Shown: positions 19,011 to 28,578, counted from the first letter of the stretch. The stretch: DNA of 64,000 bases from Chryseobacterium edaphi (GCF_025628985.1 NZ_JAOTEM010000001.1:372001-436000); one strand, 5' to 3'. The notes: generated from the sequence alone by a model not told the origin. Numbers and translations: made by a program.

Positions 19011-19376
19011 ATGAAAAAATCTTGGTTAATCACTTTAGGAGTTATTTTACTTCTTGTAGGAGTTTTTGTCTGGTATAAATTTTACTTCGTTTTTGGAGAA
19101 GGTGTAAAATCCGGATATTTGAATTACGCCATTAATAAAGGCTATATTTTCAAAACCTACGAAGGAAAATTGATTCAGGAAGGTTTCGGAAGAGGAAAAA
19201 CGGGAACAATTACAAGCTATGAGTTTGAATTTTCTGTAAAAGATCCTGAAATTTTCAAACAATTGGAACTCAACAGTGGTAAAACCTTTGATCTTCATTA
19301 CAAAGAATACAATGGTACTTTGCCTTGGAGAGGAAATACAAAGTTTGTTGTAGATAAAATAGTGAACATGAAATAA
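19011..19376 (+). CDS. Conserved hypothetical membrane-anchored protein
   Basis: 121 residues. One N-terminal helix (LITLGVILLLVGVFVWYKFYF) anchors a small, mostly beta, extracytoplasmic domain with YEGKLIQEGFGRGKTG and a C-terminal GNTKFVVDKIV. No catalytic motif was found. I recall relatives labelled 6-phosphogluconate dehydrogenase in databases; nothing here (no Rossmann fold, far too short) supports that label. It is probably transcribed with the acyl-CoA dehydrogenase 32 bases upstream and is closed by a strong terminator. Confidence 0.8.
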   Translation: MKKSWLITLGVILLLVGVFVWYKFYFVFGEGVKSGYLNYAINKGYIFKTYEGKLIQEGFGRGKTGTITSYEFEFSVKDPEIFKQLELNSGKTFDLHYKEYNGTLPWRGNTKFVVDKIVNMK

Positions 19377-19380
19377 TCAT

Positions 19381-19407
19381 AAAAGGCTCTCAAATCGAGA
19401 GCCTTTT
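19381..19407 (+). terminator. Rho-independent terminator
   Basis: The arms AAAAGGCTCTC and GAGAGCCTTTT form an 11-bp stem with a 5-base loop immediately after the hypothetical gene. Confidence 0.9.
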
Positions 19408-19590
19408 ACTTTACACCAAATCACAAAATATTAATATATGAAAATTATTAATTTCTTTATTGTTTGATTGTATTTAAAGAGTTAAGTTAAATACAATTTG
19501 ACTTTTGTTGAAAGTTTAACATTTATTAATACAAATGTATGAGGAATTTCTTTTCAATGAATATTTTTTCCTTAAAAATTTATTAATTTT

Positions 19591-20526
19591 TTAATCAGGA
19601 TTATTTCCGGGAAGATTTTTATTTCTTTTTTTATAAAAATAATAAGCAATCCCGGCAATCAAAAACATAGGCCAAAGCGGAAGAATAAAAAGGAAAATAG
19701 AAGTAATGACATTCCATCCTGAAGAAACTGCAGCCAGAGATTTGTCACCGAAACCTTCCGGTTTATTTTGTACGGCAAGATCAGAATCAGCTCCGTATAA
19801 AGTAATTTCTACATCACATAAAGTATTGTTCACAAAATCGTGACCTGAAACATCAATGCCTTTATTTTCAACTTCTCCAATATTGTAGCTAAGATCATCC
19901 ATTAAATAATCAAACTTCTGAATAGGAACTTTTACTTTTAAATAAGCAATTTTCTTATCATTATTGTTAAGTGAAATATTTTCACTTCTGATAAAACCGT
20001 CATACTTTTTGACCTGTTCTTTTACAATTTCTTTAGCAGTTTCAGCATTATTAACATTAATTTCAAGAACTCCGGATTTTTGAATTCTGTTTTTAGAAAC
20101 GGTTAAAATTTCAGAATTTGTTTTCGGTTTGTCTTTGTAAACGATTTTCGTTTCTTTAATGATTTTCGGAGCAGGAACATTTACTACAATTTTTTCATTT
20201 TTTGTTTGTGAAGAATCTTTTTTCTCAATTTTAGACTCCAATTTCATATTGGCGATTTTGTCTGATATAGAATCGATGCTTTTAGAAGTTGACTCTATTT
20301 TTTCGGTAACATCACTTTTCGTTTTTTCAAAATCTTTAATTTTAATACTTGCCGAATCAAAAACAGCTTCCGCATCTTTACTTACCGAATTTACTTTTTC
20401 AGCAGTATTTGTTAAAGCGCTGTCGGCTTTTGCTACGGTGTTTTCCATTTGAGAAGTTGCAGCTTCTCCCTTTTTACACATAATGAAAGTGCTTGATACA
20501 GCAACTAATAAGATATACTTTTTCAT
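19591..20526 (-). CDS. DUF4349 domain-containing lipoprotein
   Basis: 311 residues. The signal sequence ends FIMC, a lipobox-like cysteine at residue 17, so it is probably a lipoprotein. Residues about 25-110 are a charged, coiled-coil-like region with repeated K/E/S. Residues about 145-250 form the DUF4349 domain (SGVLEINVNNAETAKEIV, IAYLKVKVPIQKFD, LCDVEITLYG). It ends with one transmembrane helix (about 270-295) and a basic tail (YKKRNKN). Being both lipid-anchored and helix-anchored is usual for this family, whose function is unknown. It is transcribed alone, divergent from the protease at 20942. Confidence 0.85.
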   Translation of the reverse strand: MKKYILLVAVSSTFIMCKKGEAATSQMENTVAKADSALTNTAEKVNSVSKDAEAVFDSASIKIKDFEKTKSDVTEKIESTSKSIDSISDKIANMKLESKIEKKDSSQTKNEKIVVNVPAPKIIKETKIVYKDKPKTNSEILTVSKNRIQKSGVLEINVNNAETAKEIVKEQVKKYDGFIRSENISLNNNDKKIAYLKVKVPIQKFDYLMDDLSYNIGEVENKGIDVSGHDFVNNTLCDVEITLYGADSDLAVQNKPEGFGDKSLAAVSSGWNVITSIFLFILPLWPMFLIAGIAYYFYKKRNKNLPGNNPD

Positions 20527-20941
20527 AAGATTATTTTTTTGTTGAAGTAAATTTAGAAGGTTAAATCTGCTGTGGCTTGTAAAAGAAGTGTATGATTTTA
20601 GTAAATGTTTAATGTGTTGATAGATAGGTTTTTGTAAATTGTTTGTAAAGGTTTTACAACAATATTTTCTATTTCTAAATTCAATTTTTTTATTTAAAAA
20701 TGATCTTTCAAAGATCGAGGATTAACTTTTTTACTGACAACCATATTTTTTTTTGGATATGTCAATTGTAATAAAAGAATCAAATTTTTGGAACTGACAG
20801 GATATTTTATCGATTAAAAAGTAAATTATTCAATATTTATGATATGTTTCTTTATATTTCTAAAAGTTTCTTAAATAATTTTGTTTTTAGTGTTATAAAT
20901 TTTCATTAATTTTGACATTTCGTAATCAAAATAGAATTTAC
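20527..20941. other. 415-base A+T-rich divergent promoter region
   Basis: No ORF or RNA is recognised. It contains promoters for the DUF4349 gene (minus) and the protease (plus); the latter has an exact TAATTTTG box at 20907. A small inverted repeat, TGATCTTTCAAAGATCG, at 20700-20716 could be an operator or simply chance. Confidence 0.55.
20907..20914 (+). promoter_or_regulatory. -7 promoter box TAATTTTG
   Basis: Exact match to the Bacteroidetes TAnnTTTG box, 27 bases before the protease ATG at 20942. The nearest upstream TTG (20881) is 23 bases away, longer than the usual spacing. Confidence 0.6.
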
Positions 20942-23299
20942 ATGAAAAAACAACTACTCTTGATGGGAGTGCTTTTTATTTCCAATATTATTTCAGCACA
21001 AACAAACCGCCTTTGGAAGGAAGTTTCTCCAAAAAATACTTCTGAGATATTAGAAAATAAAACTAATATTCTTCATCCAAAAGTTTACAGTCTAGATTTT
21101 GCAGGTTTAAAAAATGCACTATCAAAAGCACCACAAAGTTTTTCAACGAGTGGAAAATCTGATGTTATCATCTCTTTTCCAAATGCTGAAGGAGTTCTTG
21201 AAAATTTCAAAGTAAGAGAGAATTCAAACTTTGCTCCGGAATTGGCAGCAAAATATCCGGATATAAAATCTTATGTAGGTGAGAGTCTGGAAGATTCGCA
21301 TTTTACAGTGTATTTTAGTATGTCGCCTTTAGGTTTATCTTCTATGGAGCTTTATGATAATAAATCTGCAGTTTTTATTGAACCATATACAAAAGATCTT
21401 TCTACTTATGTTGTTTATAAAAAATCTGACAAAAAGCAGAGTTTAGATAAATTTGAATGTTCAGTAATTGATGTCGCTCAAAAAGGACTTGACAATTCAA
21501 ACCTTACTGCAAGACCAAATGCGGATGACGGGAAATTAAGAACTTTCAGACTTGCTTTATCTTGTACTGGAGAATATACAACTTATTTCGGCGGAACAGT
21601 AGCTGGTGCTTTAGCAGCTATGAATAATACAATGACTCGTGTAAATGGAGTTTTTGAAAAGGATTTTGCTGCAAGAATGATTCTTATCGCCAACAATAGT
21701 ACACTTATCTATACAAATGCATCTACAGATCCTTACTCTGGAGCTGCAGCCGGAACAGGTGGAGCTTGGAATGGAGAATTGCAAACCAATCTTACAGCAA
21801 CAATTGGAGAAGCCAATTATGATGTAGGTCACTTGTTTGGTGCCACCGGAGGTGGTGGTAATGCAGGTTGTATTGGTTGTGTTTGTACTAATGGAACGAA
21901 AGGAAGAGGATATACTTCTCCTGCAAATGGAGTTCCGTCGGGAGATACTTTTGACATTGATTATGTAGCTCATGAATTAGGTCATCAGTTTGGAGGAAAT
22001 CACACTTTTTCTCATAATATTGAAGGAACTGGAGTAAATATGGAAGTTGGCTCTGGATCAACTATCATGGCTTATGCAGGTATTACGAATCAGAATGTAC
22101 AGTTGAATTCAGATGCGTATTTTCATGCTGTAAGTATTCAACAAATTACTAATAATATTAAAAATAAAACTTGTCCTGTAGTTACAAACACAGGAAATGC
22201 AATTCCCACAGCTGATGCAGGCTTAGATTATACCATCCCAAAAGGAACTCCATTTATGCTTACTGGAGCGGGTACTGATGGAAACGGAGATCCACTGACG
22301 TTTATTTGGGAACAAATGGACACCGCAGTTGCCGGTCAAACAGGAGCAAACTCTGTAGCATCTGCGACAAAAGCTAGTGGACCTACTTTTAGATCACACA
22401 CTCCACAAACAGTTCCTTACAGATATTTTCCACCATTAGATCGAATAGTTGCAGGGGTAACAACATTGTCAAGCCCAGCTGGTACTCCTTCAGGAATCGT
22501 TGTAGAGGCTCTGTCAAATGTTGCCAGAACATACAATTTCAGATTTACAACTCGTGATAACAGGGCTGGAGGTTCCGGAAACAATTCTGATGATGCGGTT
22601 GTAACAGTAAATGCTGCTGCAGGACCTTTTATTGTTACTTCTCAAAATACTGCAGGAGTAGTATGGAATGAAGGTCAGGCACAGACAATCACTTGGAATG
22701 TAGCGGGAACAACAGCTGCTCCTGTGAGTACACCAAATGTTACCATTTTATTATCAAAAGATGGAGGTCTTACATTCCCTACAGTGTTAGTTGCAAGTGC
22801 TCCTAACAATGGATCTTATTCTTATACTGTACCAGGAGGTTTAGGAACTGTGGCAAATGCAAGAATTATGGTTAAGGGTCTAAATAATATTTTTTTAAAT
22901 GTTAACTCACAAAGCTTTACAATCAATTCTTCAGCAGTTGTAATTCCTCCAAGTGGTGGTGGAAATCCGGGTAACCCAGCAGTTCAGTCACCAATTTTCC
23001 AAGGAATGATGATTTATCCTGTACCATCTAATAACGGATATATCTACATTAAAACTGATTTCCCTCCGAAGTTTGATGACAAAAGACTTCCTGCTCCTTA
23101 TAAAGTTACTTACGAAATTTACTCTATGGACGGAAAACTGGTTGTACCAAAAAGAACAAGACATATATTCTCAAGAACTGTTGACAATAGAGCAGATGAG
23201 AAAATTGACTTGAGAACTCTTCCTACAGAAGCTTACATGATTCATGTAACAGTAGATGATGAGAAGATTGTTAAGAAATTATTGATGCTTAATAAATAA
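20942..23299 (+). CDS. Secreted reprolysin-type zinc metalloprotease with divergent T9SS C-terminal domain
   Basis: 785 residues from the ATG at 20942; upstream codons to 20912 overlap the -7 box and are excluded. Signal peptide MKKQLLLMGVLFISNIISAQ, then a propeptide-like region (about 21-195), a catalytic domain with HELGHQFGGNH at residues 344-354 (zinc site HExxHxxGxxH) and a Met-turn SGSTIMAYAG. Then come beta-sandwich domains (about 420-680) and a C-terminal region with MIYPVPSNNGYIYI, resembling a type A sorting domain but longer and with MIYPVPS in place of VYPNP. Extracellular proteolysis is well supported; T9SS export is inferred from this tail. Confidence 0.9.
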   Translation: MKKQLLLMGVLFISNIISAQTNRLWKEVSPKNTSEILENKTNILHPKVYSLDFAGLKNALSKAPQSFSTSGKSDVIISFPNAEGVLENFKVRENSNFAPELAAKYPDIKSYVGESLEDSHFTVYFSMSPLGLSSMELYDNKSAVFIEPYTKDLSTYVVYKKSDKKQSLDKFECSVIDVAQKGLDNSNLTARPNADDGKLRTFRLALSCTGEYTTYFGGTVAGALAAMNNTMTRVNGVFEKDFAARMILIANNSTLIYTNASTDPYSGAAAGTGGAWNGELQTNLTATIGEANYDVGHLFGATGGGGNAGCIGCVCTNGTKGRGYTSPANGVPSGDTFDIDYVAHELGHQFGGNHTFSHNIEGTGVNMEVGSGSTIMAYAGITNQNVQLNSDAYFHAVSIQQITNNIKNKTCPVVTNTGNAIPTADAGLDYTIPKGTPFMLTGAGTDGNGDPLTFIWEQMDTAVAGQTGANSVASATKASGPTFRSHTPQTVPYRYFPPLDRIVAGVTTLSSPAGTPSGIVVEALSNVARTYNFRFTTRDNRAGGSGNNSDDAVVTVNAAAGPFIVTSQNTAGVVWNEGQAQTITWNVAGTTAAPVSTPNVTILLSKDGGLTFPTVLVASAPNNGSYSYTVPGGLGTVANARIMVKGLNNIFLNVNSQSFTINSSAVVIPPSGGGNPGNPAVQSPIFQGMMIYPVPSNNGYIYIKTDFPPKFDDKRLPAPYKVTYEIYSMDGKLVVPKRTRHIFSRTVDNRADEKIDLRTLPTEAYMIHVTVDDEKIVKKLLMLNK

Positions 23300-23320
23300 T
23301 ATTGATCATCATACTCATAA

Positions 23321-23348
23321 AAAAAACCGTTCAGATGAACGGTTTTTT
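23321..23348. terminator. Bidirectional terminator between the protease and prfC
   Basis: The arms AAAAAACCGTTCA and TGAACGGTTTTTT are symmetrical and serve both convergent genes. Confidence 0.9.
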
Positions 23349-23374
23349 TTATGATTTAAAAATAAGTGGTAAAA

Positions 23375-24970
23375 TTAATTCTGTCTGAATTCACTAATGA
23401 AATGCAGTTTCACATTCGGAAATTTCTCTTGTGTCATGTGAATTGTAAATGATGAATCAGCTAAGAATACCAATTGATTGTATTTGTCTCTTGCTAAAAA
23501 CCTCTGTTTTAATCTTGCAAATTCTTTAAACTCTTCAGATTTTTCATCCGCTTCAATCCAACAAGCTTTGTGCATAGAAAGTTGTTCGTAAGTACATTTT
23601 GCACCGTATTCGTGTTCCAAACGGTATTGGATAACCTCGTATTGAAGTGCACCCACCGTTCCGATTATTTTTCTGTTGTTCATTTCTAAAGTAAATAATT
23701 GAGCAACACCTTCATCCATCAACTGATCAATACCTTTTGCCAATTGTTTAGCCTTTAAAGGATCATTATTATTAATATATCTGAAATGCTCTGGAGAGAA
23801 ACTTGGAATTCCTTTGAAGCTGATTTTTTCACCACCTGTCAAAGTATCACCAATTCTGAAACTTCCGGTATCATGAAGTCCGACAATATCTCCAGGGAAA
23901 CTTTCGTCCACAACTTCTTTTTTATCGGCAAAAAAAGCATTCGGAGAGGAGAATTTCATCTTTTTGCCTTCTCTCACTAATAGATAGTTTTCATTTCTTT
24001 TAAATGTTCCTGAAACAATTTTCACGAAAGCCAAACGGTCTCTGTGTTTAGGATCCATGTTTGCGTGAATTTTGAAAACGAAGCCTGTAAATGCAGATTC
24101 TTCTGGTTTCACCATACGGGTTTCGCTTTCTTTCGGTTGCGGCATTGGAGCAATTTCGATAAATGCATCCAACAATTCACGCACACCAAAATTATTTAAA
24201 GCTGAACCAAAAAATACAGGCTGCAAATCGCCATTCATATAATCTTCACGGCTAAACTCAGGATAAACAGATTGTATTAATTCTAATTCTTCTCTTAAAT
24301 TCTTCGCAGGTTTTGCACCAATGATTTCATCTATTGTAGGATCGTTGATGTCGTCGAATTTGATGGCTTCACCAACTTTCTGTTTCTTTTCTTCTAAAAA
24401 TAACTGAATATTGTTTTCCCAGATATTATAAATTCCCTGGAAATCTGCACCCATCCCAATCGGAAGAGAAAGCGGAACAACTCTCAAACCTAATTTCTGC
24501 TCAACTTCATCCAAAAGATCAAAGGCATCTTTACCTTCACGGTCAAGCTTATTGATGAAAACCAACATCGGAATGTTTCTCATTCTGCAGACTTTCACCA
24601 ATTTTTCAGTCTGTTCCTCAACACCTTTTGCAACGTCGATGACAACAATTACAGAATCTACAGCTGTTAAGGTTCTGTAGGTGTCTTCAGCAAAATCTTT
24701 GTGACCCGGAGTATCAAGAATGTTGATTTTGAAACCTTTATATTCGAATGCCAATACGGAAGTTGCAACCGAGATTCCTCTCTGTCTCTCGATTTCCATA
24801 AAGTCGGAGGTTGCCCCTTTTTTAATTTTGTTCGATTTTACGGCTCCTGCTTCCTGAATTGCACCTCCAAAAAGTAGAAGTTTTTCTGTAAGCGTGGTTT
24901 TTCCGGCATCTGGGTGAGAAATAATTCCGAATGTTTTTCTTTTCTCTATTTCTTTGATTAAGTCTGACAT
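23375..24970 (-). CDS. prfC: Peptide chain release factor 3
   Basis: GTPase that recycles RF1/RF2 from the ribosome after termination. Its 531 residues match the usual length. The G motifs are clear: SHPDAGKTTLTEKLL (G1, near residue 20), RGISVATSV (G2), DTPGHKDFAEDTYR (G3) and FINKLDREG (G4). The DFAEDTYRTL sequence after G3 separates RF3 from EF-G. The RF3 C-terminal domain (GALQYEVIQYRLEHEYGA) is present. It has a single-gene layout, sharing a terminator with the upstream convergent protease and followed on its 5' side by a repeat-bearing spacer. Confidence 0.97.
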   Translation of the reverse strand: MSDLIKEIEKRKTFGIISHPDAGKTTLTEKLLLFGGAIQEAGAVKSNKIKKGATSDFMEIERQRGISVATSVLAFEYKGFKINILDTPGHKDFAEDTYRTLTAVDSVIVVIDVAKGVEEQTEKLVKVCRMRNIPMLVFINKLDREGKDAFDLLDEVEQKLGLRVVPLSLPIGMGADFQGIYNIWENNIQLFLEEKKQKVGEAIKFDDINDPTIDEIIGAKPAKNLREELELIQSVYPEFSREDYMNGDLQPVFFGSALNNFGVRELLDAFIEIAPMPQPKESETRMVKPEESAFTGFVFKIHANMDPKHRDRLAFVKIVSGTFKRNENYLLVREGKKMKFSSPNAFFADKKEVVDESFPGDIVGLHDTGSFRIGDTLTGGEKISFKGIPSFSPEHFRYINNNDPLKAKQLAKGIDQLMDEGVAQLFTLEMNNRKIIGTVGALQYEVIQYRLEHEYGAKCTYEQLSMHKACWIEADEKSEEFKEFARLKQRFLARDKYNQLVFLADSSFTIHMTQEKFPNVKLHFISEFRQN

Positions 24971-25057
24971 AGTGTATTTTGAATTTGCAAAAATCGGGAT
25001 TTTTATCGGATTCTGAAAATCGGATTTTTAAACTTTTATCTGATGTTTAAAATTGCA

Positions 25058-25243
25058 AAAATTATAATTTTAAACACATTAGATCACGTAAGTTTTTTAG
25101 CTAAAATAAATTGAAAATAAAAAGTTCACATAAGACTAAAAATCAAAGATTTTCTAAAACTAATGTGTTCTTCTGTGTTTAAAGAATTTAATCTTAACTA
25201 AACTAATGTGTTAAAATGTTTTGTGTCTTTTGCGGTAAAATCA
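25058..25243. repeat. Intergenic repeat-like element R3
   Basis: A non-coding segment with AACACATTAG at 25073 and its complement CTAATGTGTT at 25160 and 25203. TCACGTAAG (25084) and TCACATAAG (near 25126) recur inside. It ends TGTGTCTTTTGCGGTAAAA, which resembles the end of the element at 59230-59310. I recall this kind of sequence between genes of Chryseobacterium genomes; copy number cannot be shown here. Confidence 0.6.
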
Positions 25244-25245
25244 AA

Positions 25246-26433
25246 TTAAAAGTTAGATTTTCTTTTAAGCAGATAAGCAACTCCTAAACCTGTCAAAACC
25301 ATCAAAGCACTAAACGGAAAAATATATTTCATTCCCCAAATATCTGCAACACCTCCAATCAGCGGACCTGCAATACCGAGAGAAAGATCAATGAAAAGTC
25401 CGTAACCTGCCAATGCAGAACCCTGACTTGACGGAGAAACACTTTTAATAGCAACAACACCAAGTGCAGGAAAAATTAATGAAAATCCTAATCCTGTAAC
25501 TCCAGCTCCAAAAAGTGCCATTTCAGAATTGTTGGCAAAGGATATGATTAAAAGTCCGATTGTTTCTACTAAAAGACAAGCGATTGCGACTCTTATTCCA
25601 CCATAATTATTGATGACGTTGCTGAATACCAATCTTCCTGCAACAAACAATCCACCAAAAACAGTGAGACAAAGAGCACCGTTATTCCAATGAAAATAGT
25701 TGTAGTATAATGTAATAAAAGTAGAAATACTTGCAAAACCAATTCCGCCTAAAGCCAGACAAATTCCGAAAGGTGAAACTTTTCCTAAAACTTTCCAGAA
25801 TGATTGAGAATCCTGAGTATGAGAATTGGTATAGTTTGTTTTAGTTTTAGCAAAGAGAAAACCGACTATTCCAACTAAAATAGAAAGAATTCCGATTCCG
25901 TAAAGACCAAACTGATGCTCAATAACAACTCCTAATGAAGCACCGATTGCTAAAGCTCCGTAACATGCGACACCGTTGTAAGAAATAATTTTTGCCGTAT
26001 GTTTTTCACCCAAAGCCATAATTGCCCAATTGATCGGACTTGCACCAATCATTCCTTCTCCGCAACCCGTCAGAAGTCGTGTGATGATTAAAAATCCTAA
26101 ACTGATTAATGGTGAAAATTTAAAATAATAAGCCAGAATCAGGAAAATTCCTGTAAGAGAAAATCCCAACATGCTGGATAAAACTGCAGGTTTAGAGCCT
26201 TTTCCATCGATAATTTTCCCGGAATACGCTCTTAGAAAAAATGTGGCAACGTATTGTAAACTGATCACCAATCCGGCAATCACCAAACTGAATCCTAAGC
26301 TTTTACTAATGAAAATCGGAAGAACCGAAAGTGATAGACCTATAATAAAGTATCCTAAAAAAGTAAAACCAACGTAGGTAAGTAATGGTAAATTAACATT
26401 TTCCGGCTGTTTGACTGCATGATCCATATTCAT
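25246..26433 (-). CDS. Major facilitator superfamily transporter
   Basis: 395 residues with about 12 predicted helices. The loop between helices 2 and 3 has RAYSGKIIDGKGSKPAV (MFS signature GxxxDxxGxK), and helix 4/5 has RLLTGCGEGMIG. The general form resembles the YhhS/YfcJ group of exporters with small hydrophobic or sugar-like substrates, but the substrate cannot be told. Either ATG, 26433 or 26427, could be the start. It is divergent from the CPBP gene; its 3' end lies only 2 bases from the R3 repeat element, with no clear hairpin terminator. Confidence 0.88.
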   Translation of the reverse strand: MNMDHAVKQPENVNLPLLTYVGFTFLGYFIIGLSLSVLPIFISKSLGFSLVIAGLVISLQYVATFFLRAYSGKIIDGKGSKPAVLSSMLGFSLTGIFLILAYYFKFSPLISLGFLIITRLLTGCGEGMIGASPINWAIMALGEKHTAKIISYNGVACYGALAIGASLGVVIEHQFGLYGIGILSILVGIVGFLFAKTKTNYTNSHTQDSQSFWKVLGKVSPFGICLALGGIGFASISTFITLYYNYFHWNNGALCLTVFGGLFVAGRLVFSNVINNYGGIRVAIACLLVETIGLLIISFANNSEMALFGAGVTGLGFSLIFPALGVVAIKSVSPSSQGSALAGYGLFIDLSLGIAGPLIGGVADIWGMKYIFPFSALMVLTGLGVAYLLKRKSNF

Positions 26434-26572
26434 AAAAATTAAGGTGCAAAGATACTTCAGAAAAATAATTTAAAATGGGTTATAAGTTTTAAATAGATAA
26501 GATAAATCGTTTTTAAAATAAATCACTATTGTTCATAGCAGCTTTATTATCCTGTATTTTCATAAAATCAAT

Positions 26573-26580
26573 TATCTTTG
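26573..26580 (+). promoter_or_regulatory. -7 promoter box TATCTTTG
   Basis: Exact TAnnTTTG, 17 bases before the CPBP protease start. No good -33 TTG at the expected distance. Confidence 0.6.
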
Positions 26581-26597
26581 TTTTTCAAATTTAAAAA

Positions 26598-27428
26598 ATG
26601 GAAAACAGCAGATACCCGAAATTTACATTCACCTGGATTGGAGGTTTGATATTATTCGCAGGTTTTGTCGTAGGATCTTTGGCTGTAGGATTTTTCAATG
26701 TTTTCTGGATGCTGTTTTTTAAAGAAAATCTGCAATACAAAGATTGGTTTTTGATGGCTTCAAATGCAGTTGTATTTTTAATATCAATTGCTTTTTTCGA
26801 TTTTTTTGTAGTAAGATTACAGACCAAACAAAAACTGAATTTCAACTTTTCACCTACTAATTTTTACACTTATCTACTCATATTTCCGATGATGTTGGGA
26901 ATGATGTTTATCGGTGAGTTTGTAACGTCTCAAATTCCGACTACAGGACCGTTTTTCGGAAAGTATTATGATTTTTTTACGGATCTAATGAGTCAATTAA
27001 CAGATAATCCTGTTGTCATGGTTCTCACCGCTGTGATTATAGCTCCGATTTTTGAAGAAATTATTTTCAGAGGAATTATTCAGAAAGGCATGATCAATAA
27101 TGGAATGCAACCGTGGAAAGCGATTGTTTTTGCTTCAATTATTTTCGGTTTGGTACATGCAAATCCTTGGCAATTTGTAGGTGCGGTTTTGTTGGGATGC
27201 GTTTTAGGTTTGGTATATCACAAAACAAAATCTTTGTTGTTACCAATGTTGTTACATGGTTTCAACAATCTTTGTTCATCAGTTTTAATCCTTTATACGA
27301 AAAATGAAAGCTTTTCGAAAGCTCTCAAGGTTTCAGAATGGGTGATTTTAGGAGTTGGGATTGTACTTTTTTCTTTGTTTTACTATTTGTTTATGAAGAA
27401 ATATAAAGTGCATTATTCGGAAATTTAA
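26598..27428 (+). CDS. CPBP family intramembrane glutamic endopeptidase
   Basis: 276 residues, about eight membrane helices. The abortive-infection/CPBP motifs are all present: EEIIFRG (EExxxR, catalytic glutamates, near residue 155), FGLVHA (FxxxH) and HGFNN (HxxxN/B). The family includes CAAX-type prenyl proteases and bacteriocin self-immunity proteins; in Bacteroidetes most are uncharacterised. The next gene begins 3 bases after its stop, so the two are likely co-translated. The substrate is unknown. Confidence 0.92.
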   Translation: MENSRYPKFTFTWIGGLILFAGFVVGSLAVGFFNVFWMLFFKENLQYKDWFLMASNAVVFLISIAFFDFFVVRLQTKQKLNFNFSPTNFYTYLLIFPMMLGMMFIGEFVTSQIPTTGPFFGKYYDFFTDLMSQLTDNPVVMVLTAVIIAPIFEEIIFRGIIQKGMINNGMQPWKAIVFASIIFGLVHANPWQFVGAVLLGCVLGLVYHKTKSLLLPMLLHGFNNLCSSVLILYTKNESFSKALKVSEWVILGVGIVLFSLFYYLFMKKYKVHYSEI

Positions 27429-27431
27429 TTT

Positions 27432-27941
27432 ATGAAAAAGAAATTTAGAATAATTGCAGGCATTTTTTTTCTCACATCAATACTTGTTTTCTTGCTAACT
27501 TTTACTTTTTTAAAATTTAATTTTATTGAAGTAAAGATTCCTGGAGAATCTGAAATTAATCTTGATAAGGGTGCATATACTGTTTATCTTATGGATGACA
27601 ATCATGAAGAGTCTAACTATCAAAATTATTTTTTTGAATTAAAAGATGCGCAAAATAGAATAGTCAGAAAATTTCCCGACTCACTGAATCCAAAATGGAT
27701 ATTTACGACAGATATTGTCACAATTAGGGATAAAAAATATACATCTTACTCAGAATTTAATATTAGTCACGAAGGAAAATATTTTCTTAAATCATACTCA
27801 AAAAATAATCATATAAAAGAAGTGACCATATTAAAAGATGAACATGTGAATTCAAGGATTATATTATTTTATATCATTTCAATAATCTGTTTATTCTTAT
27901 CGTTTATTACATTAATAATAAGTTTCTTTTTAAAGAAATAA
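27432..27941 (+). CDS. Hypothetical membrane protein with two helices
   Basis: 169 residues. A helix at about 8-28 (IIAGIFFLTSILVFLLTFTFL), an extracytoplasmic beta-rich domain of about 110 residues (KGAYTVYLMDD, EGKYFLKSY) and a helix at about 143-167 before a KK end. The arrangement places the middle domain outside the cytoplasmic membrane. It follows the CPBP protease by 3 bases and precedes rdgB by 15, so it is part of that operon. More A+T-rich than its neighbours. No family is recognised. Confidence 0.78.
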   Translation: MKKKFRIIAGIFFLTSILVFLLTFTFLKFNFIEVKIPGESEINLDKGAYTVYLMDDNHEESNYQNYFFELKDAQNRIVRKFPDSLNPKWIFTTDIVTIRDKKYTSYSEFNISHEGKYFLKSYSKNNHIKEVTILKDEHVNSRIILFYIISIICLFLSFITLIISFFLKK

Positions 27942-27956
27942 AATTTTAAAAATATC

Positions 27957-28532
27957 ATGGAATTATTAGTTGCCACACATAACGTACACAAAAAAGAAGA
28001 AATTCAGCAGATCTTAGGCGATCAATTTATCGTGAAAAGTTTGACAGATTACAATATACATGAAGAAATTGTGGAAGACGGAGATTCTTTCAACGCCAAT
28101 GCTTTAATTAAAGCTAAATATTGTTTCGAAAAAACGGGAATTCCAAGTTTGGGAGATGACAGCGGTTTGGTTGTAGAATCTTTGGACGGAAGACCCGGAA
28201 TTTTCTCTGCACGTTACGCAGGAGATCACGATTTCGCCAAAAATATTGAGAAAGTTTTGGGCGAAATGGAAGATGTTCAGAACAGAAAAGCATATTTCAT
28301 TACAGTTTTATGTTACTACGACGAAAACGGAGCAAAGTATTTTGACGGCAGAGCTCACGGAAATTTACTCACGGAGAATAAAGGACACAAAGGTTTTGGC
28401 TACGACCCGATTTTCGTTCCTGAAGGATATGAAATGACTTTTGCAGAAATGAATCCTGAAGATAAAAACCAGATTAGTCATAGAAAAAAGGCTCTCGATT
28501 TATTTTTAGATTTTTTAAAATTAAAGGGTTAG
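27957..28532 (+). CDS. rdgB: Non-canonical purine NTP pyrophosphatase (RdgB/HAM1)
   Basis: Hydrolyses dITP, XTP and related nucleotides to monophosphates and so keeps them out of DNA and RNA. 191 residues, typical length. Motifs: N-terminal LLVATHNVHKKEEIQ, SLGDDSGLVVESLDGRPGIFSARYAG (substrate and metal site), GFGYDPIFVPEG and the C-terminal NQISHRKKAL. Third gene of the unit beginning at 26598. Good confidence in family and function. Confidence 0.95.
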   Translation: MELLVATHNVHKKEEIQQILGDQFIVKSLTDYNIHEEIVEDGDSFNANALIKAKYCFEKTGIPSLGDDSGLVVESLDGRPGIFSARYAGDHDFAKNIEKVLGEMEDVQNRKAYFITVLCYYDENGAKYFDGRAHGNLLTENKGHKGFGYDPIFVPEGYEMTFAEMNPEDKNQISHRKKALDLFLDFLKLKG

Positions 28533-28578
28533 TTTTATAATAGAAAGGGTTTAGATTAATTTAAAGATAACTGTTTTT

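Noticed and set aside
19011..19376. 6-phosphogluconate dehydrogenase
   Set aside because: 121 residues with a membrane helix and no nucleotide-binding motif; the label recalled from databases is not supported.
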